This document shows, piece after piece, positions 35,908 to 46,595 of a stretch of DNA of 64,000 nt. The notes beneath the pieces are model-generated. The model saw only the letters and a list, made by a program, of their open reading frames with translations. It was not told where the DNA came from and made no database searches. The position numbers and the translations under genes were made by a program. Each line of letters opens with the position of its first letter. The stretch's first letter is position 1. Source of the DNA: Mikania micrantha. Its lineage: Eukaryota > Streptophyta > Magnoliopsida > Asterales > Asteraceae. Location of the stretch: positions 61,216,031 through 61,280,030 of the forward strand of contig CM018682.1 of the NCBI GenBank assembly GCA_009363875.1, in the 5' to 3' direction.

Positions 35908-36474
35908 ATGTCAAAGCTTCCAGTTCTTTTCACGCTTAGCGATTTTTCATCTTGGTGTACACACTTTGAAGCGTTTCTGGTGCTTGTTGACCCGAATCTC
36001 AAAATTCATATATTTGATGGATATTTTCAATCTAAGCTCAATGGAGTTTATAAAAATTCATCAAGATTAAATAAAGAAGAGAAGGAATGCTATGATCGTG
36101 AGAAGAATGTTTTTACCTTGCTTTCTATGGCAATCTCCAAAGATATTTTTCTGACTTTCAAGCAGATGAAGAATTCTAAAGATCTTTTGATTGCTATTGC
36201 CAACTTCTGTGATGATTCTAAATTGAAGAATGGTACTAATGATTTAAAAGATCATATTGATGAACTGAAACCTGAAGTTATGAGATTAAATAAAAGATGT
36301 GATAAATTTAAATTGTTTAAACAAGAAAATACAAGATTAAAGAAAGAAATTGAAGATTTGAAGATTAAATCTGAACTCCAGGAAAAGCGGATGCATGAAG
36401 ATCATGTTGATATTTCTAAGGAAATATTCAAGTCAATATCCAAACGTGTTGAGTGTCAGAAGCAAAAGAGGTAG
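35908..36474 (+). CDS. gag: Gag-like protein, 188 aa from internal ATG (M15)
   Basis: By eye this has the same sequence as the M14 copy. The frame is open upstream to the ATA at 35854. Loss of the 18 N-terminal residues leaves the LPVLF...FSSWC region that begins the capsid-like domain. Confidence 0.55.
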   Translation: MSKLPVLFTLSDFSSWCTHFEAFLVLVDPNLKIHIFDGYFQSKLNGVYKNSSRLNKEEKECYDREKNVFTLLSMAISKDIFLTFKQMKNSKDLLIAIANFCDDSKLKNGTNDLKDHIDELKPEVMRLNKRCDKFKLFKQENTRLKKEIEDLKIKSELQEKRMHEDHVDISKEIFKSISKRVECQKQKR

Positions 36475-36923
36475 AGGAAAACAAGGAGGAGGTCAAGAAA
36501 GTCAAAGAACAACAAGAAAAAGACAAATTAACTGACTTATTGACTAAAGCTTTCAATGATTATTTTCAAATAAAAAATATGAAGACAAAACATGTGTATA
36601 AACCACATGCATATAATTCAAGACGTTATGTTCCAATTGTGAAACAGAATAATTACAAAATTTATGGTGGTTATAGACAAAGAAATACAATGTGTTTTCA
36701 ATCGTATACTCAATCTTTTCAGCAAACTTGGAATACTCAGAGATCTGGTTCCAGTATGGATGGAAAAAGAAAGTATCATATTAATCATGAGATTCACAAA
36801 GAAGCTGAATGCCAGTTTCATGAAAATGAAACAATAATAATGAAGCCCAAACCAAAAAGGGTTTGGAAGGTTGTTAACTCTGATTCCCAGGCTATTACTA
36901 AGGGGGAGACTGTTAGCACATAA
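36453..36923 (+). CDS. ORF2 of array unit, 156 aa (M15, reference)
   Basis: Starts within the last codons of Gag (GTG at 36453; no ATG), in the -1 frame. Order: a Glu/Lys-rich stretch (EAKEVEENKEEVKKVKEQQ), DLLTKAFNDYFQI, a Tyr/Gln-rich middle (YGGYRQRNTMCFQSYTQ), and a basic end RVWKVVNSDSQAI. I do not recognise a domain. Position suggests it was once the C-terminal part of Gag, now split by a frameshift. The last 24 bases overlap a PPT-like tract. No canonical -1 slippery heptamer is visible in the overlap, so ribosomal frameshifting is not supported. It may not be translated. Confidence 0.4.
   Translation: MSEAKEVEENKEEVKKVKEQQEKDKLTDLLTKAFNDYFQIKNMKTKHVYKPHAYNSRRYVPIVKQNNYKIYGGYRQRNTMCFQSYTQSFQQTWNTQRSGSSMDGKRKYHINHEIHKEAECQFHENETIIMKPKPKRVWKVVNSDSQAITKGETVST
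36900..36908 (+). other. Internal PPT-like tract (M15)
   Basis: AAGGGGGAG followed by ACTGTTAG closely copies the true PPT/LTR junction (AAGGGGGAGCCTGTTAG) 214 bp downstream. Present in most units; some read AATGGGGAG. Deleted in M19. Confidence 0.6.
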
Positions 36924-37113
36924 AGAAAGTAAAAGCTTTGGGTGATTAATTATTGTTATTTTATTACAACATTTCAGAATACAACTCATATATTTGAGAA
37001 GAAGGAGAAACAATTTCAGATACCTGTAGATCTTGATCAGGCCTAAGAAACTTGCTGGAAGCTACTGTTTGTCTCAAACGAGCTGATCAGAGAATAATCA
37101 CCGAGCTGTTGTT

Positions 37114-37122
37114 AAGGGGGAG
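37114..37122 (+). other. Polypurine tract of the array unit (M15)
   Basis: AAGGGGGAG lies two bases before the TGTTAG start of the next LTR, the normal place for plus-strand priming. It is conserved at almost every junction and slightly damaged before M14, M19, M20 and M21. Confidence 0.8.
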
Positions 37123-38324
37123 CCTGTTAGTGCACGGATTTATCAACAGCTTTCGATGATTACTCAAGACATTGTTTTTAGACAAGATCATGTATTTGAG
37201 TTGTATTTTGTATTTTCATTGAATTTCTAGTATTGGTCAAGTATTGATTGTCGATGCTAATTGTATCGATAGGAGTTCCATCGATACTAGTAGTATCGAC
37301 ATGTATAGTGTCGACAATAGTAGTATCGGTACGTTAGTTGTCGATATTAAAAGTATCGATGCTTCCGATACTAGTTGCCTATATATAGGCATGTGTTTGA
37401 TTTTGTATGTCGTTCTTCATTCACAATATTAAGATTTTCTTTCAATCTAGAGAGAGAAACATTTTATAGAGACTTTGCATTTCATTCTTATTATTAATAG
37501 TCTTGTAATCGGATCTTCATTCAATGAGAATTCAAATCGTATACATTGTCTTCTTCATACTCTCACACACACATCGACACGTTTATGGATTCCGCACGTT
37601 TTTGAGTCGAGTGATCTCAGTTTGATCCAATGCAAACAGACTTTCAAGTGGTATGAGAGACTTAGTGCTTGGTTCTGAGACCCCATTGTGTGTTTTGAAT
37701 AGATTCGGATTGTTGAAGATTCAAAATTTGAAAGTTTGTGAAAGATGAAAGTTTGCAGCCACGTTTTTAGACAGATTGATCATTTTCAGATGTGATTTTG
37801 ATCAAATTGACGGGTTAGGGTTGTGTATTTTCGAATTACGAATAGATTGATATAAAATTCGACTCTTAACTCTCAAAAATGAAGATTTTTGAAGGATTCT
37901 TGTGATTTTTCGAGCTGTTCGGACTTACCAGATTTTCCCGCCAATTTCTTGCATCGATACTATTAGTATCGACGGAATCTTCATCGATACTATTAGTATC
38001 GGTGGAATCTTGGGTGATACTATTAGTATCGACGGAAACTTTATCGATACTATTAGTATCGGTGGAATCTTCATCGATACTATTAGTATCGGTGGAATCT
38101 TTGTAGATACTATTAGTATCGGTGGAATCTTTGTAGATACTATTAGTATCAGCATTGACTTTTTCAGATTATTAGTATCAGCGTTAACTTTTGTAGATAC
38201 TGTCAGTATCTACAAAAACAAGACTTAGAAAATTTTCGAAGTCCTGAAAATATTTCCTCAGGAATTCAAAATAGAAAATTATTCAAGATTATCTACTTTG
38301 TTTAGTAAAACGGAGATTGAATAT

Positions 38325-38891
38325 ATGTCAAAGCTTCCAGTTCTTTTCACGCTTAGCGATTTTTCATCTTGGTGTACACACTTTGAAGCGTTTCTGGTGC
38401 TTGTTGACCCGAATCTCAAAATTCATATATTTGATGGATATTTTCAATCTAAGCTCAATGGAGTTTATAAAAATTCATCAAGATTAAATAAAGAAGAGAA
38501 GGAATGCTATGATCGTGAGAAGAATGTTTTTACCTTGCTTTCTATGGCAATCTCCAAAGATATTTTTCTGACTTTCAAGCAGATCAAGAATTCTAAAGAT
38601 CTTTTGATTGCTATTGCCAACTTCTGTGATGATTCTAAATTGAAGAATGGTACTAATGATTTAAAAGATCATATTGATGAACTGAAACCTGAAGTTATGA
38701 GATTAAATAAAAGATGTGATAAATTTAAATTGTTTAAACAAGAAAATACAAGATTAAAGAAAGAAATTGAAGATTTGAAGATTAAATCTGAACTCCAGGA
38801 AAAGCGGATGCATGAAGATCATGTTGATATTTCTAAGGAAATATTCAAGTCAATATCCAAACGTGTTGAGTGTCAGAAGCAAAAGAGGTAG
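38325..38891 (+). CDS. gag: Gag-like protein, 188 aa from internal ATG (M16)
   Basis: As M15 except KQIKNSK. The upstream start position is ATA. Confidence 0.55.
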   Translation: MSKLPVLFTLSDFSSWCTHFEAFLVLVDPNLKIHIFDGYFQSKLNGVYKNSSRLNKEEKECYDREKNVFTLLSMAISKDIFLTFKQIKNSKDLLIAIANFCDDSKLKNGTNDLKDHIDELKPEVMRLNKRCDKFKLFKQENTRLKKEIEDLKIKSELQEKRMHEDHVDISKEIFKSISKRVECQKQKR

Positions 38892-39340
38892 AGGAAAACA
38901 AGGAGGAGGTCAAGAAAGTCAAAGAACAACAAGAAAAAGACAAATTAACTGACTTATTGACTAAAGCTTTCAATGATTATTTTCAAATAAAAAATATGAA
39001 GACAAAACATGTGTATAAACCACATGCATATAATTCAAGACGTTATGTTCCAATTGTGAAACAGAATAATTACAAAATTTATGGTGGTTATAGACAAAGA
39101 AATACAATGTGTTTTCAATCGTATACTCAATCTTTTCAGCAAACTTGGAATACTCAGAGATCTGGTTCCAGTATGGATGGAAAAAGAAAGTATCATATTA
39201 ATCATGAGATTCACAAAGAAGCTGAATGCCAGTTTCATGAAAATGAAACAATAATAATGAAGCCCAAACCAAAAAGGGTTTGGAAGGTTGTTAACTCTGA
39301 TTCCCAGGCTATTACTAAGGGGGAGACTGTTAGCACATAA
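38870..39340 (+). CDS. ORF2 of array unit, 156 aa (M16)
   Basis: By eye identical to M15 ORF2. Confidence 0.35.
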   Translation: MSEAKEVEENKEEVKKVKEQQEKDKLTDLLTKAFNDYFQIKNMKTKHVYKPHAYNSRRYVPIVKQNNYKIYGGYRQRNTMCFQSYTQSFQQTWNTQRSGSSMDGKRKYHINHEIHKEAECQFHENETIIMKPKPKRVWKVVNSDSQAITKGETVST

Positions 39341-40742
39341 AGAAAGTAAAAGCTTTGGGTGATTAATTATTGTTATTTTATTACAACATTTCAGAATACA
39401 ACTCATATATTTGAGAAGAAGGAGAAACAATTTCAGATACCTGTAGATCTTGATCAGGCCTAAGAAACTTGCTGGAAGCTACTGTTTGTCTCAAACGAGC
39501 TGATCAGAGAATAATCACCGAGCTGTTGTTAAGGGGGAGCCTGTTAGTGCACGGATTTATCAACAGCTTTCGATGATTACTCAAGACATTGTTTTTAGAC
39601 AAGATCATGTATTTGAGTTGTATTTTGTATTTTCATTGAATTTCTAGTATTGGTCAAGTATTGATTGTCGATGCTAATTGTATCGATAGGAGTTCCATCG
39701 ATACTAGTAGTATCGACATGTATAGTGTCGACAATAGTAGTATCGGTACGTTAGTTGTCGATATTAAAAGTATCGATGCTTCCGATACTAGTTGCCTATA
39801 TATAGGCATGTGTTTGATTTTGTATGTCGTTCTTCATTCACAATATTAAGATTTTCTTTCAATCTAGAGAGAGAAACATTTTATAGAGACTTTGCATTTC
39901 ATTCTTATTATTAATAGTCTTGTAATCGGATCTTCATTCAATGAGAATTCAAATCGTATACATTGTCTTCTTCATACTCTCACACACACATCGACACGTT
40001 TATGGATTCCGCACGTTTTTGAGTCGAGTGATCTCAGTTTGATCCAATGCAAACAGACTTTCAAGTGGTATGAGAGACTTAGTGCTTGGTTCTGAGACCC
40101 CATTGTGTGTTTTGAATAGATTCGGATTGTTGAAGATTCAAAATTTGAAAGTTTGTGAAAGATGAAAGTTTGCAGCCACGTTTTTAGACAGATTGATCAT
40201 TTTCAGATGTGATTTTGATCAAATTGACGGGTTAGGGTTGTGTATTTTCGAATTACGAATAGATTGATATAAAATTCGACTCTTAACTCTCAAAAATGAA
40301 GATTTTTGAAGGATTCTTGTGATTTTTCGAGCTGTTCGGACTTACCAGATTTTCCCGCCAATTTCTTGCATCGATACTATTAGTATCGACGGAATCTTCA
40401 TCGATACTATTAGTATCGGTGGAATCTTGGGTGATACTATTAGTATCGACGGAAACTTTATCGATACTATTAGTATCGGTGGAATCTTCATCGATACTAT
40501 TAGTATCGGTGGAATCTTTGTAGATACTATTAGTATCGGTGGAATCTTTGTAGATACTATTAGTATCAGCATTGACTTTTTCAGATTATTAGTATCAGCG
40601 TTAACTTTTGTAGATACTGTCAGTATCTACAAAAACAAGACTTAGAAAATTTTTCGAAGTCCTGAAAATATTTCCTCAGGAATTCAAAATAGAAAATTAT
40701 TCAAGATTATCTACTTTGTTTAGTAAAACGGAGATTGAATAT

Positions 40743-41360
40743 ATGTCAAAGCTTCCAGTTCTTTTCACGCTTAGCGATTTTTCATCTTGGTGTACACACT
40801 TTGAAGCGTTTCTGGTGCTTGTTGACCCGAATCTCAAAATTCATATATTTGATGGATATTTTCAATCTAAGCTCAATGGAGTTTATAAAAATTCATCAAG
40901 ATTAAATAAAGAAAAGAAGGAATACTATGATCGTGAGAAGAATGTTTTTACCTTGCTTTCTATGGCAATCTCCAAAGAAATTTTTCTGACTTTCAAGCAG
41001 ATCAAGAATTCTAAAGATCTTTTGATTGCTATTGCCAACTTCTGTGATGATTCTAAATTGAAGAATGATACTAATGATTTAAAAGATCATATTGATGAAC
41101 TGAAACCTGAAGTTATGAGACTAAATAAAAGATGTCATAAATTTAAATTGTTTAAACAAGAAAATACAAGATTAAAGAAAGAAATTGAAGATTTGAAGAT
41201 TAAATCTGAACTCCGATGCATGAAGATCATGTTGATATTTCTAAGGAAATATTCAAGTCAATATCCAAACGTGTTGAGTGTCAGAAGCAAAAGAGGTAGA
41301 GGAAAACAAGGAGGAGGTCAAGAAAGTCAAAGAACAACAAGAAAAAGACAAATTAACTGA
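40743..41360 (+). CDS. gag: Gag-like protein with RG-rich tail, 205 aa (M17)
   Basis: Starts at the internal ATG. Private changes include NKEKKEYYD and KRCHKF. A deletion after KSEL (near 41215) changes frame, so the C-terminus reads through a basic tail containing GRGKQGGGQESQRTTRKRQ and stops at 41360. Confidence 0.5.
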   Translation: MSKLPVLFTLSDFSSWCTHFEAFLVLVDPNLKIHIFDGYFQSKLNGVYKNSSRLNKEKKEYYDREKNVFTLLSMAISKEIFLTFKQIKNSKDLLIAIANFCDDSKLKNDTNDLKDHIDELKPEVMRLNKRCHKFKLFKQENTRLKKEIEDLKIKSELRCMKIMLIFLRKYSSQYPNVLSVRSKRGRGKQGGGQESQRTTRKRQIN

Positions 41361-41769
41361 TTTATTGACTAAAGCTTTCAATGATTATTTTCAAATAAAA
41401 AATATGAAGACAAAACATGTGTATAAACCACATGCATATAATTCAAGACGTTATGTTCCAATTCTGAAACAGAATAATTACAAAATTTATGGTGGTTATA
41501 GACAAAGAAATACAATGTGTTTTCAATCGTATACTCAATCTTTTCAGCAAACTTGGAATACTCAGAGATCTGGTTCCAGTATGGATGGAAAAAGAAAGTA
41601 TCATATTAATCATGAGATTCACAAAGAAGCTGAATGCCAGTTTCATGAAAATGAAACAATAATAATGAAGCCCAAACCAAAAAGGGTTTGGAAGGTTGTT
41701 AACTCTGATTCCCAGGCTATTACTAAGGGGAGACTGTTAGCACATAAAGAAAGTAAAAGCTTTGGGTGA
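41278..41769 (+). CDS. ORF2 of array unit, 163 aa (M17)
   Basis: As M15 with VPILKQ for VPIVKQ, and extended at the end because the G run is one base shorter. It overlaps the RG-rich tail of the M17 Gag by about 80 bases. Confidence 0.35.
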   Translation: MSEAKEVEENKEEVKKVKEQQEKDKLTDLLTKAFNDYFQIKNMKTKHVYKPHAYNSRRYVPILKQNNYKIYGGYRQRNTMCFQSYTQSFQQTWNTQRSGSSMDGKRKYHINHEIHKEAECQFHENETIIMKPKPKRVWKVVNSDSQAITKGRLLAHKESKSFG

Positions 41770-43036
41770 TTAATTATTGTTATTTTATTACAACATTTCA
41801 GAATACAACTCATATATTTGATAAGAAGGAGAAACAATTTCAGATACTTGTAGATCTTGATCAGGCCAAAGAAACTTGCTGGAAGCTACTGTTTGTCTCA
41901 AACGAGCTGATCAGAGAATAATCACCGAGCTGTTGTTAAGGGGGAGCCTGTTAGTGCACGGATTTATCAACAGCTTTCGATGATTACTGAAGACATTGTT
42001 TTTAGACAAGATCATGTATTTGAGTTGTCTTTTGTATTTTCATTGAATTCCTAGTATTGGTCAAGTATTGATTGTCGATGCTAATTGTATCGATATGAGT
42101 TCCATCGATACTAGTAGTATCGACATGTATAGTGTCGATACTAGTAGTATCGGTACGTTAGTTGTCGATATTAAAAGTATCGATGCTGCCGATACTAGTT
42201 GCCTATATATAGGCATGTGTTTGATTTTGTATGTCGTGCTTCATTCACAATATTAAGATTTTCTTTGAATCTAGAGAGAGAAACATTTTATAGAGACTTT
42301 GCATTACATTCTTATTATTAATAGTCTTATAATCCGATCTTCATTCAATGAGAATTCAAATCATATACACTGTCTTCTTCATACTCTCACACACACATCG
42401 ACACGTTTATGGATTCCGCACGTTTTTGAGTCGAGTGATCTCATTTTGATCCAATGCAAACAGACTTTCAAGTGGTATGAGAGACTTAGTGCTTGGTTCT
42501 AAGACCCCATTTTGTGTTTTGAATAGATTCGGATTGTTGAAGATTCAAAATTTGAAAGTTTGTGGAAGATGAAAGTTTGCAGCCACGTTTATAGACAGAT
42601 TGATCATTTTCAGATGTGATTTTGATCAAATTGACGGGCTAGGGTTGTGTATTTTTGAATTACGAAGAGGTTGATATAAAATTCGACTCTTAACTCTCAA
42701 AAATGAAGATTTTTGAAGGATTTTTGTGATTTTTCGAGCTGTTCAGACTTACCAGATTTTCCCGCCAATTTCTTGCATCGATACTATTAGTATTGACAGA
42801 ATCTTCATTGATACTATTAGTATTGGTGGAATATTGGGTGATACTACTAGTATCGACGGAAACCTTATCGATACTATTAGTGTCGGTGGAATCTTCATCG
42901 ATACTATTAGTATCTGTGAAATCTTTGTAGATACTATTAGTATCGGTGGAATCTTTGTAGATACTATTAGTATCAGCATTGACTTTTTCAGATTATTAGT
43001 ATCAGCGTTGACTTTTGTAAAACGGAGATTGAATAT

Positions 43037-43602
43037 ATGTCAAAGCTTCCAATTCTTTTCACGCTTAGCGATTTTTCATCTTGGTGTACACAATTTGAAG
43101 CGTTTCTGGTGCTTGTTGACCCGAATCTCAAAATTCATATATTTGATGGATATTTTCAATCTAAGCTCAATGGAGTTTATAAAAATTCATCAAGATTAAA
43201 TAAAGAAGAGAAGGAATGCTATGATCGTGAGAAGAATGTTTTTACCTTGCTTTCTATGGCAATCTATAAAGATATTTTTCTGACTTTCAAGCAGATCAAG
43301 AATTCTAAAGATCTTTTGATTGCTATTGCCAACTTCTCTGATGATTCTAAATTGAAGAATGGTACTAATGATTTAAAAGATCATATTGATGAACTGAACC
43401 TGAAGTTTTGAGATTAAATAAAAGATGTGATAAATTTAAATTGTTTAAACAAGAAAATACAAGATTAAAGAAAGAAATTGAAGATTTGAAGATTAAATCT
43501 GAACTCCAGGAAAAGCGGATGCATGAAGATCATGTTGATATTTCTAAGGAAATATTCAAGTCAATATCCAAACGTGTTGAGTGTGAGAAGCAAAAGAGGT
43601 AG
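43037..43602 (+). pseudogene. gag: Gag-like ORF, 5'-deleted and frameshifted (M18)
   Basis: The 5' end is lost in the 113-bp leader deletion. The frame is open from the internal ATG at 43037 to 43411, where GAACTGAACCTGAAG has lost a base. The last 64 codons continue in another frame to 43602. Confidence 0.75.
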
Positions 43603-43677
43603 AGGAAAACAAGGAGGAGGTCAAGAAAGTCAAAGAGCAACAAGAAAAAGACAAAGAATGTCAACTTAATTGACTTA

Positions 43678-44061
43678 TTGACTAAAGCTTTCAATGATTA
43701 TTTTCAAATAAAAAATATGAAGACAAAACATGTGTATAAACCACATGCATATAATTCAAGACGTTATGTTCTAATTGAGAAACATAATAATTACAAAATT
43801 TATGGTGGTTATAGAGAAAGAAATACAACGTGTTTTCAATCGTATACTCAATCTTTACAGCAAACTTGGAATACTCAGAGATCTGGTTCCAGTATGTATG
43901 GAAAAAGAAAATATCATATTAATCATGAGATTCACAAAGAAGCTGAATGCCAGTTTCATGAAAATGAAACAATAATATTGAAGCCCAAACCTAAAAGGGT
44001 ATGGAAGGTTGTTAACTCTGATACCCAGGCTATTACTAAGGGGGAGACTGTTAGCACATAA
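43678..44061 (+). CDS. ORF2 of array unit, about 127 codons (M18)
   Basis: The NLIDLLTKAF frame is open to the usual end. The Glu/Lys-rich N-terminal stretch is in another frame because this unit reads AAAGAATGTCAAC. Private changes include RRYVLIEKHNN and GGYRERNTTC. Confidence 0.3.
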   Translation: MTKAFNDYFQIKNMKTKHVYKPHAYNSRRYVLIEKHNNYKIYGGYRERNTTCFQSYTQSLQQTWNTQRSGSSMYGKRKYHINHEIHKEAECQFHENETIILKPKPKRVWKVVNSDTQAITKGETVST

Positions 44062-44262
44062 AGAAAGTAAAAGCTTTAGGTGATTAATTATTGTTATTTT
44101 ATCACAATATTTCAGAATACAACTCATATATTTGAGAGGAATGAGAAACAATTTCAGATACTTGTAGATCTTGATTAGTCCTAAGAAACTTGCTGGAAGC
44201 TACTGTTTGTCTCAAACGAGCTGATCAGAGAATAATCACCGAGCTGTTGTTAATGGGGAGCC

Positions 44263-46595
44263 TGTTAGTGGACGGATTTATCAACAGCTTTCGATGATTA
44301 CTGAAGACATTGTTTTTAGACAAGATCATGTATTTGAGTTGTATTTTGTATTTTCATTGAATTTCTAGTATTTGTCTAGTATTGATTGTCGATGCTAATT
44401 GTATCGATATGAGTTCCATCGATACTAGTAGTATCGACATGTATATTTTCGATACTAGTAGTATCGGTACGTTAGTTGTCGATATTTATAGTATCGATGC
44501 TGTCGATACTAGTTGCCTATATATAGGCATGCGTTTGATTTTGTATGTCGTGCTTCATTCACAATATTAATATTTTCTTTGAATCTAGAGAGAGAAACAT
44601 TTTATAGGGACTTTGCATTTCATTCTTATTATTAATAGTCTTGTAATCCGATCTTCATACAATGAGAATTCAAATCATATACATTGTCTTCTTCATACTC
44701 TCACACACACATCGACACGTTTACGGATTCCGCATCTTTTTGAGTCGAGTGATCTCAGTTTGATCCAATGCAAACAGACTTTCAAGTGGTATGAGAGACT
44801 TAGTGCTTGGTTCTAAGACCCCATTTTGTGTTTTGAATAGATTCGGATTGTTGAAGATTCAAAATTCGAAAGTTTGTGGAAGATGAAAGTTTGCAGCTAC
44901 GTTTATAGACAGATTGATCTTTTTCAGATGTGATTTTGATCAAATTGACGGGCTAGGGTTGTGTATTTTTGAATTACGAAGAGGTTGATATAAAATTCGA
45001 CTCTTAACTCTCAAAAATGAAGATTTTTGAAGGATTTTTGTGATTTTTCGAGATGTTCAGACTTACCAGATTTTCCCGCCAATTTCTTGCATCGATACTA
45101 TTAGTATTGACGGAATCTTCATTGATACTATTAGTATTGGTGGAATCTTGGGTGATACTACTAGTATCGACGGAAACTTTGTCGATACTATTAGTGTCGG
45201 TGGAATCTTCATCGATACTATTAGTATCTGTGAAATCTTTGTAGATACTATTAGTATCGGTGGAATCTTTGTAGATACTATTAGTATCAGCATTGACTTT
45301 TTCTGATTATTAGTTTCAGCGTTGACTTTTGTAGATACTGTCAGTATCTACAAAAACAAGACTTAGAAAATTTTTCGAAATCCTGAAAATATTTCCTTAA
45401 GAATTCAAAATGGAAAATTATTCAAGATTATCTACCTAGTTTAGTTAAACGGAGATCTAATATATGTCAAAGCTTCCAGTTCTTTTCATGCTTAGCGATT
45501 TTTCATCTTGGTGTACACAATTTGAAGCGTTTCGGGTGCTTGTTGACCCGAATCTCAAAATTCATATATTTGATGGATATTTTCAATCTAAGCACAAAGG
45601 AGTTTATAAAAATTCATCAAGATTAAATAAAGTAAAGAAGGAATGCTATGATCGTGAGTAGAATGTTTTTACCTTGGTTTCTATGGCAATTTCCAAAGAT
45701 ATTCTTCTGACTTTCAAGCAGATCAAGAATTCTAAAGATCTTTGTATTGCTATTGCCAACTTATGTGATGATTCTAAATTGAAGAATGGTACTAATGATT
45801 TAAAAGATCAGATTGATAAACAGAAACCTGAAGTTATGAGATTAAATAAAAGATGTGATAAATTTAAATTGTTTAAACAAAAAAATACAAGATTAAAGAA
45901 AGAAATTGAAGATTTGAATATTAAATCTGAACTCCAGGAAAAGCGGATGCATGAAGATCAAGTTGATATTTCTAAGGAAATATTCAAGTCAATATCCAAA
46001 CCTGTTGAGTGTAAGAAGCAAAAGAGGTAGAGGAAAACAAGGAGGAGGTCAAGAAAGTCAAAGAACAACAAGAAAAAGACAAAGAATGTCAACTTAATTG
46101 ACTTATTGACTAAAGCTTTCAATGATTATTTTCAAATAAAAAATATGAACACAAAACATGTGTATAAACCACATGCATATAATTCAAGACGTTATGTTCC
46201 AATTGTGAAACAGAATAATTACAAAATTTATGGTGGTTATAGACAAAGAAATACAATGTGTTTTCAATCGTATACTCAATCTTTTCAGCAAACTTGGAAT
46301 ACTCGGAGATCTGGTTCCAGTATGGATGGAAAAAGAAAGTATCATATTAGTCATGTGATTCACAAAGAAGCTGAATGCCAGTTTCATGCACATAAAGAAA
46401 GTAAAAGCTTTGGGTGATTAATTATTGTTATTTTAATACAATATTTCTGAATACAACTCATATATTTGAGAAGAAGGAGAAACAATTTCAGATACTTGTA
46501 GATCTTGATCAGGCCTATGAAACTTGTTGGAAGCTACTGTTTGTCTCAAACGAGCTGATCAGAGAATAGTCACCGAGCTGTTGTTAAGGGGAGCC
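44263..46595 (+). repeat. Unit M19 (2333 bp, 3' deletion)
   Basis: LTR 44263-44776. Gag has early stops. About 94 bp is missing at 46387-46390, with GCA shared at the ends, removing the end of ORF2 and the internal PPT-like tract. It shares the same three CpG-to-TpG leader changes with M18. Confidence 0.93.
45410..46030 (+). pseudogene. gag: Gag-like ORF with early stops (M19)
   Basis: ATG is restored here, but codon 10 is TAG (CTACCTAGTTT). A second TAG appears at about 45659 (GTGAGTAGAATG), and GAGATCTAATATATG adds another stop. It carries the right-end variants IDKQKPEV and EDLNIK. Confidence 0.75.

Larger units (their letters stand above)
34707..37124 (+). repeat. Unit M15 (2418 bp), clean reference
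   Basis: LTR 34707-35220, PBS 35231-35241, minisatellite 35534-35743 (seven repeats), 29-bp palindrome 35771-35799, Gag 35908-36474, ORF2 36453-36923, PPT-like tract 36900-36908, PPT 37114-37122. By eye it is nearly identical to M14 and M16. Confidence 0.95.
37125..39541 (+). repeat. Unit M16 (2417 bp)
   Basis: LTR 37125-37638. It differs from M15 at very few visible sites, one being KQIKNSK instead of KQMKNSK in Gag. Gag is open at 38325-38891 and ORF2 at 38870-39340. Confidence 0.95.
39542..41948 (+). repeat. Unit M17 (2407 bp)
   Basis: LTR 39542-40055. A deletion of about ten bases near 41215 shifts the end of Gag into the RG-rich frame (to 41360). ORF2 is open at 41278-41769 and is extended because a PPT-like G run is one base shorter. 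Confidence 0.94.
41949..44262 (+). repeat. Unit M18 (2314 bp, leader deletion)
   Basis: LTR 41949-42462. About 113 bp is missing at 43017-43020, removing the 29-bp palindrome, the stem-loop and the Gag start. GTA is shared at both deletion ends. Leader repeats show CpG-to-TpG changes. Confidence 0.93.

Noticed and set aside
36440..36475. Programmed -1 ribosomal frameshift joining Gag to ORF2
   Set aside because: The frames overlap suitably, but no X-XXY-YYZ slippery heptamer is in phase and ORF2 frame integrity varies between units.
36618..37013. 131-aa - strand frame opposite ORF2
   Set aside because: Antisense shadow of ORF2 and the U3-like segment; no domain and no promoter seen.
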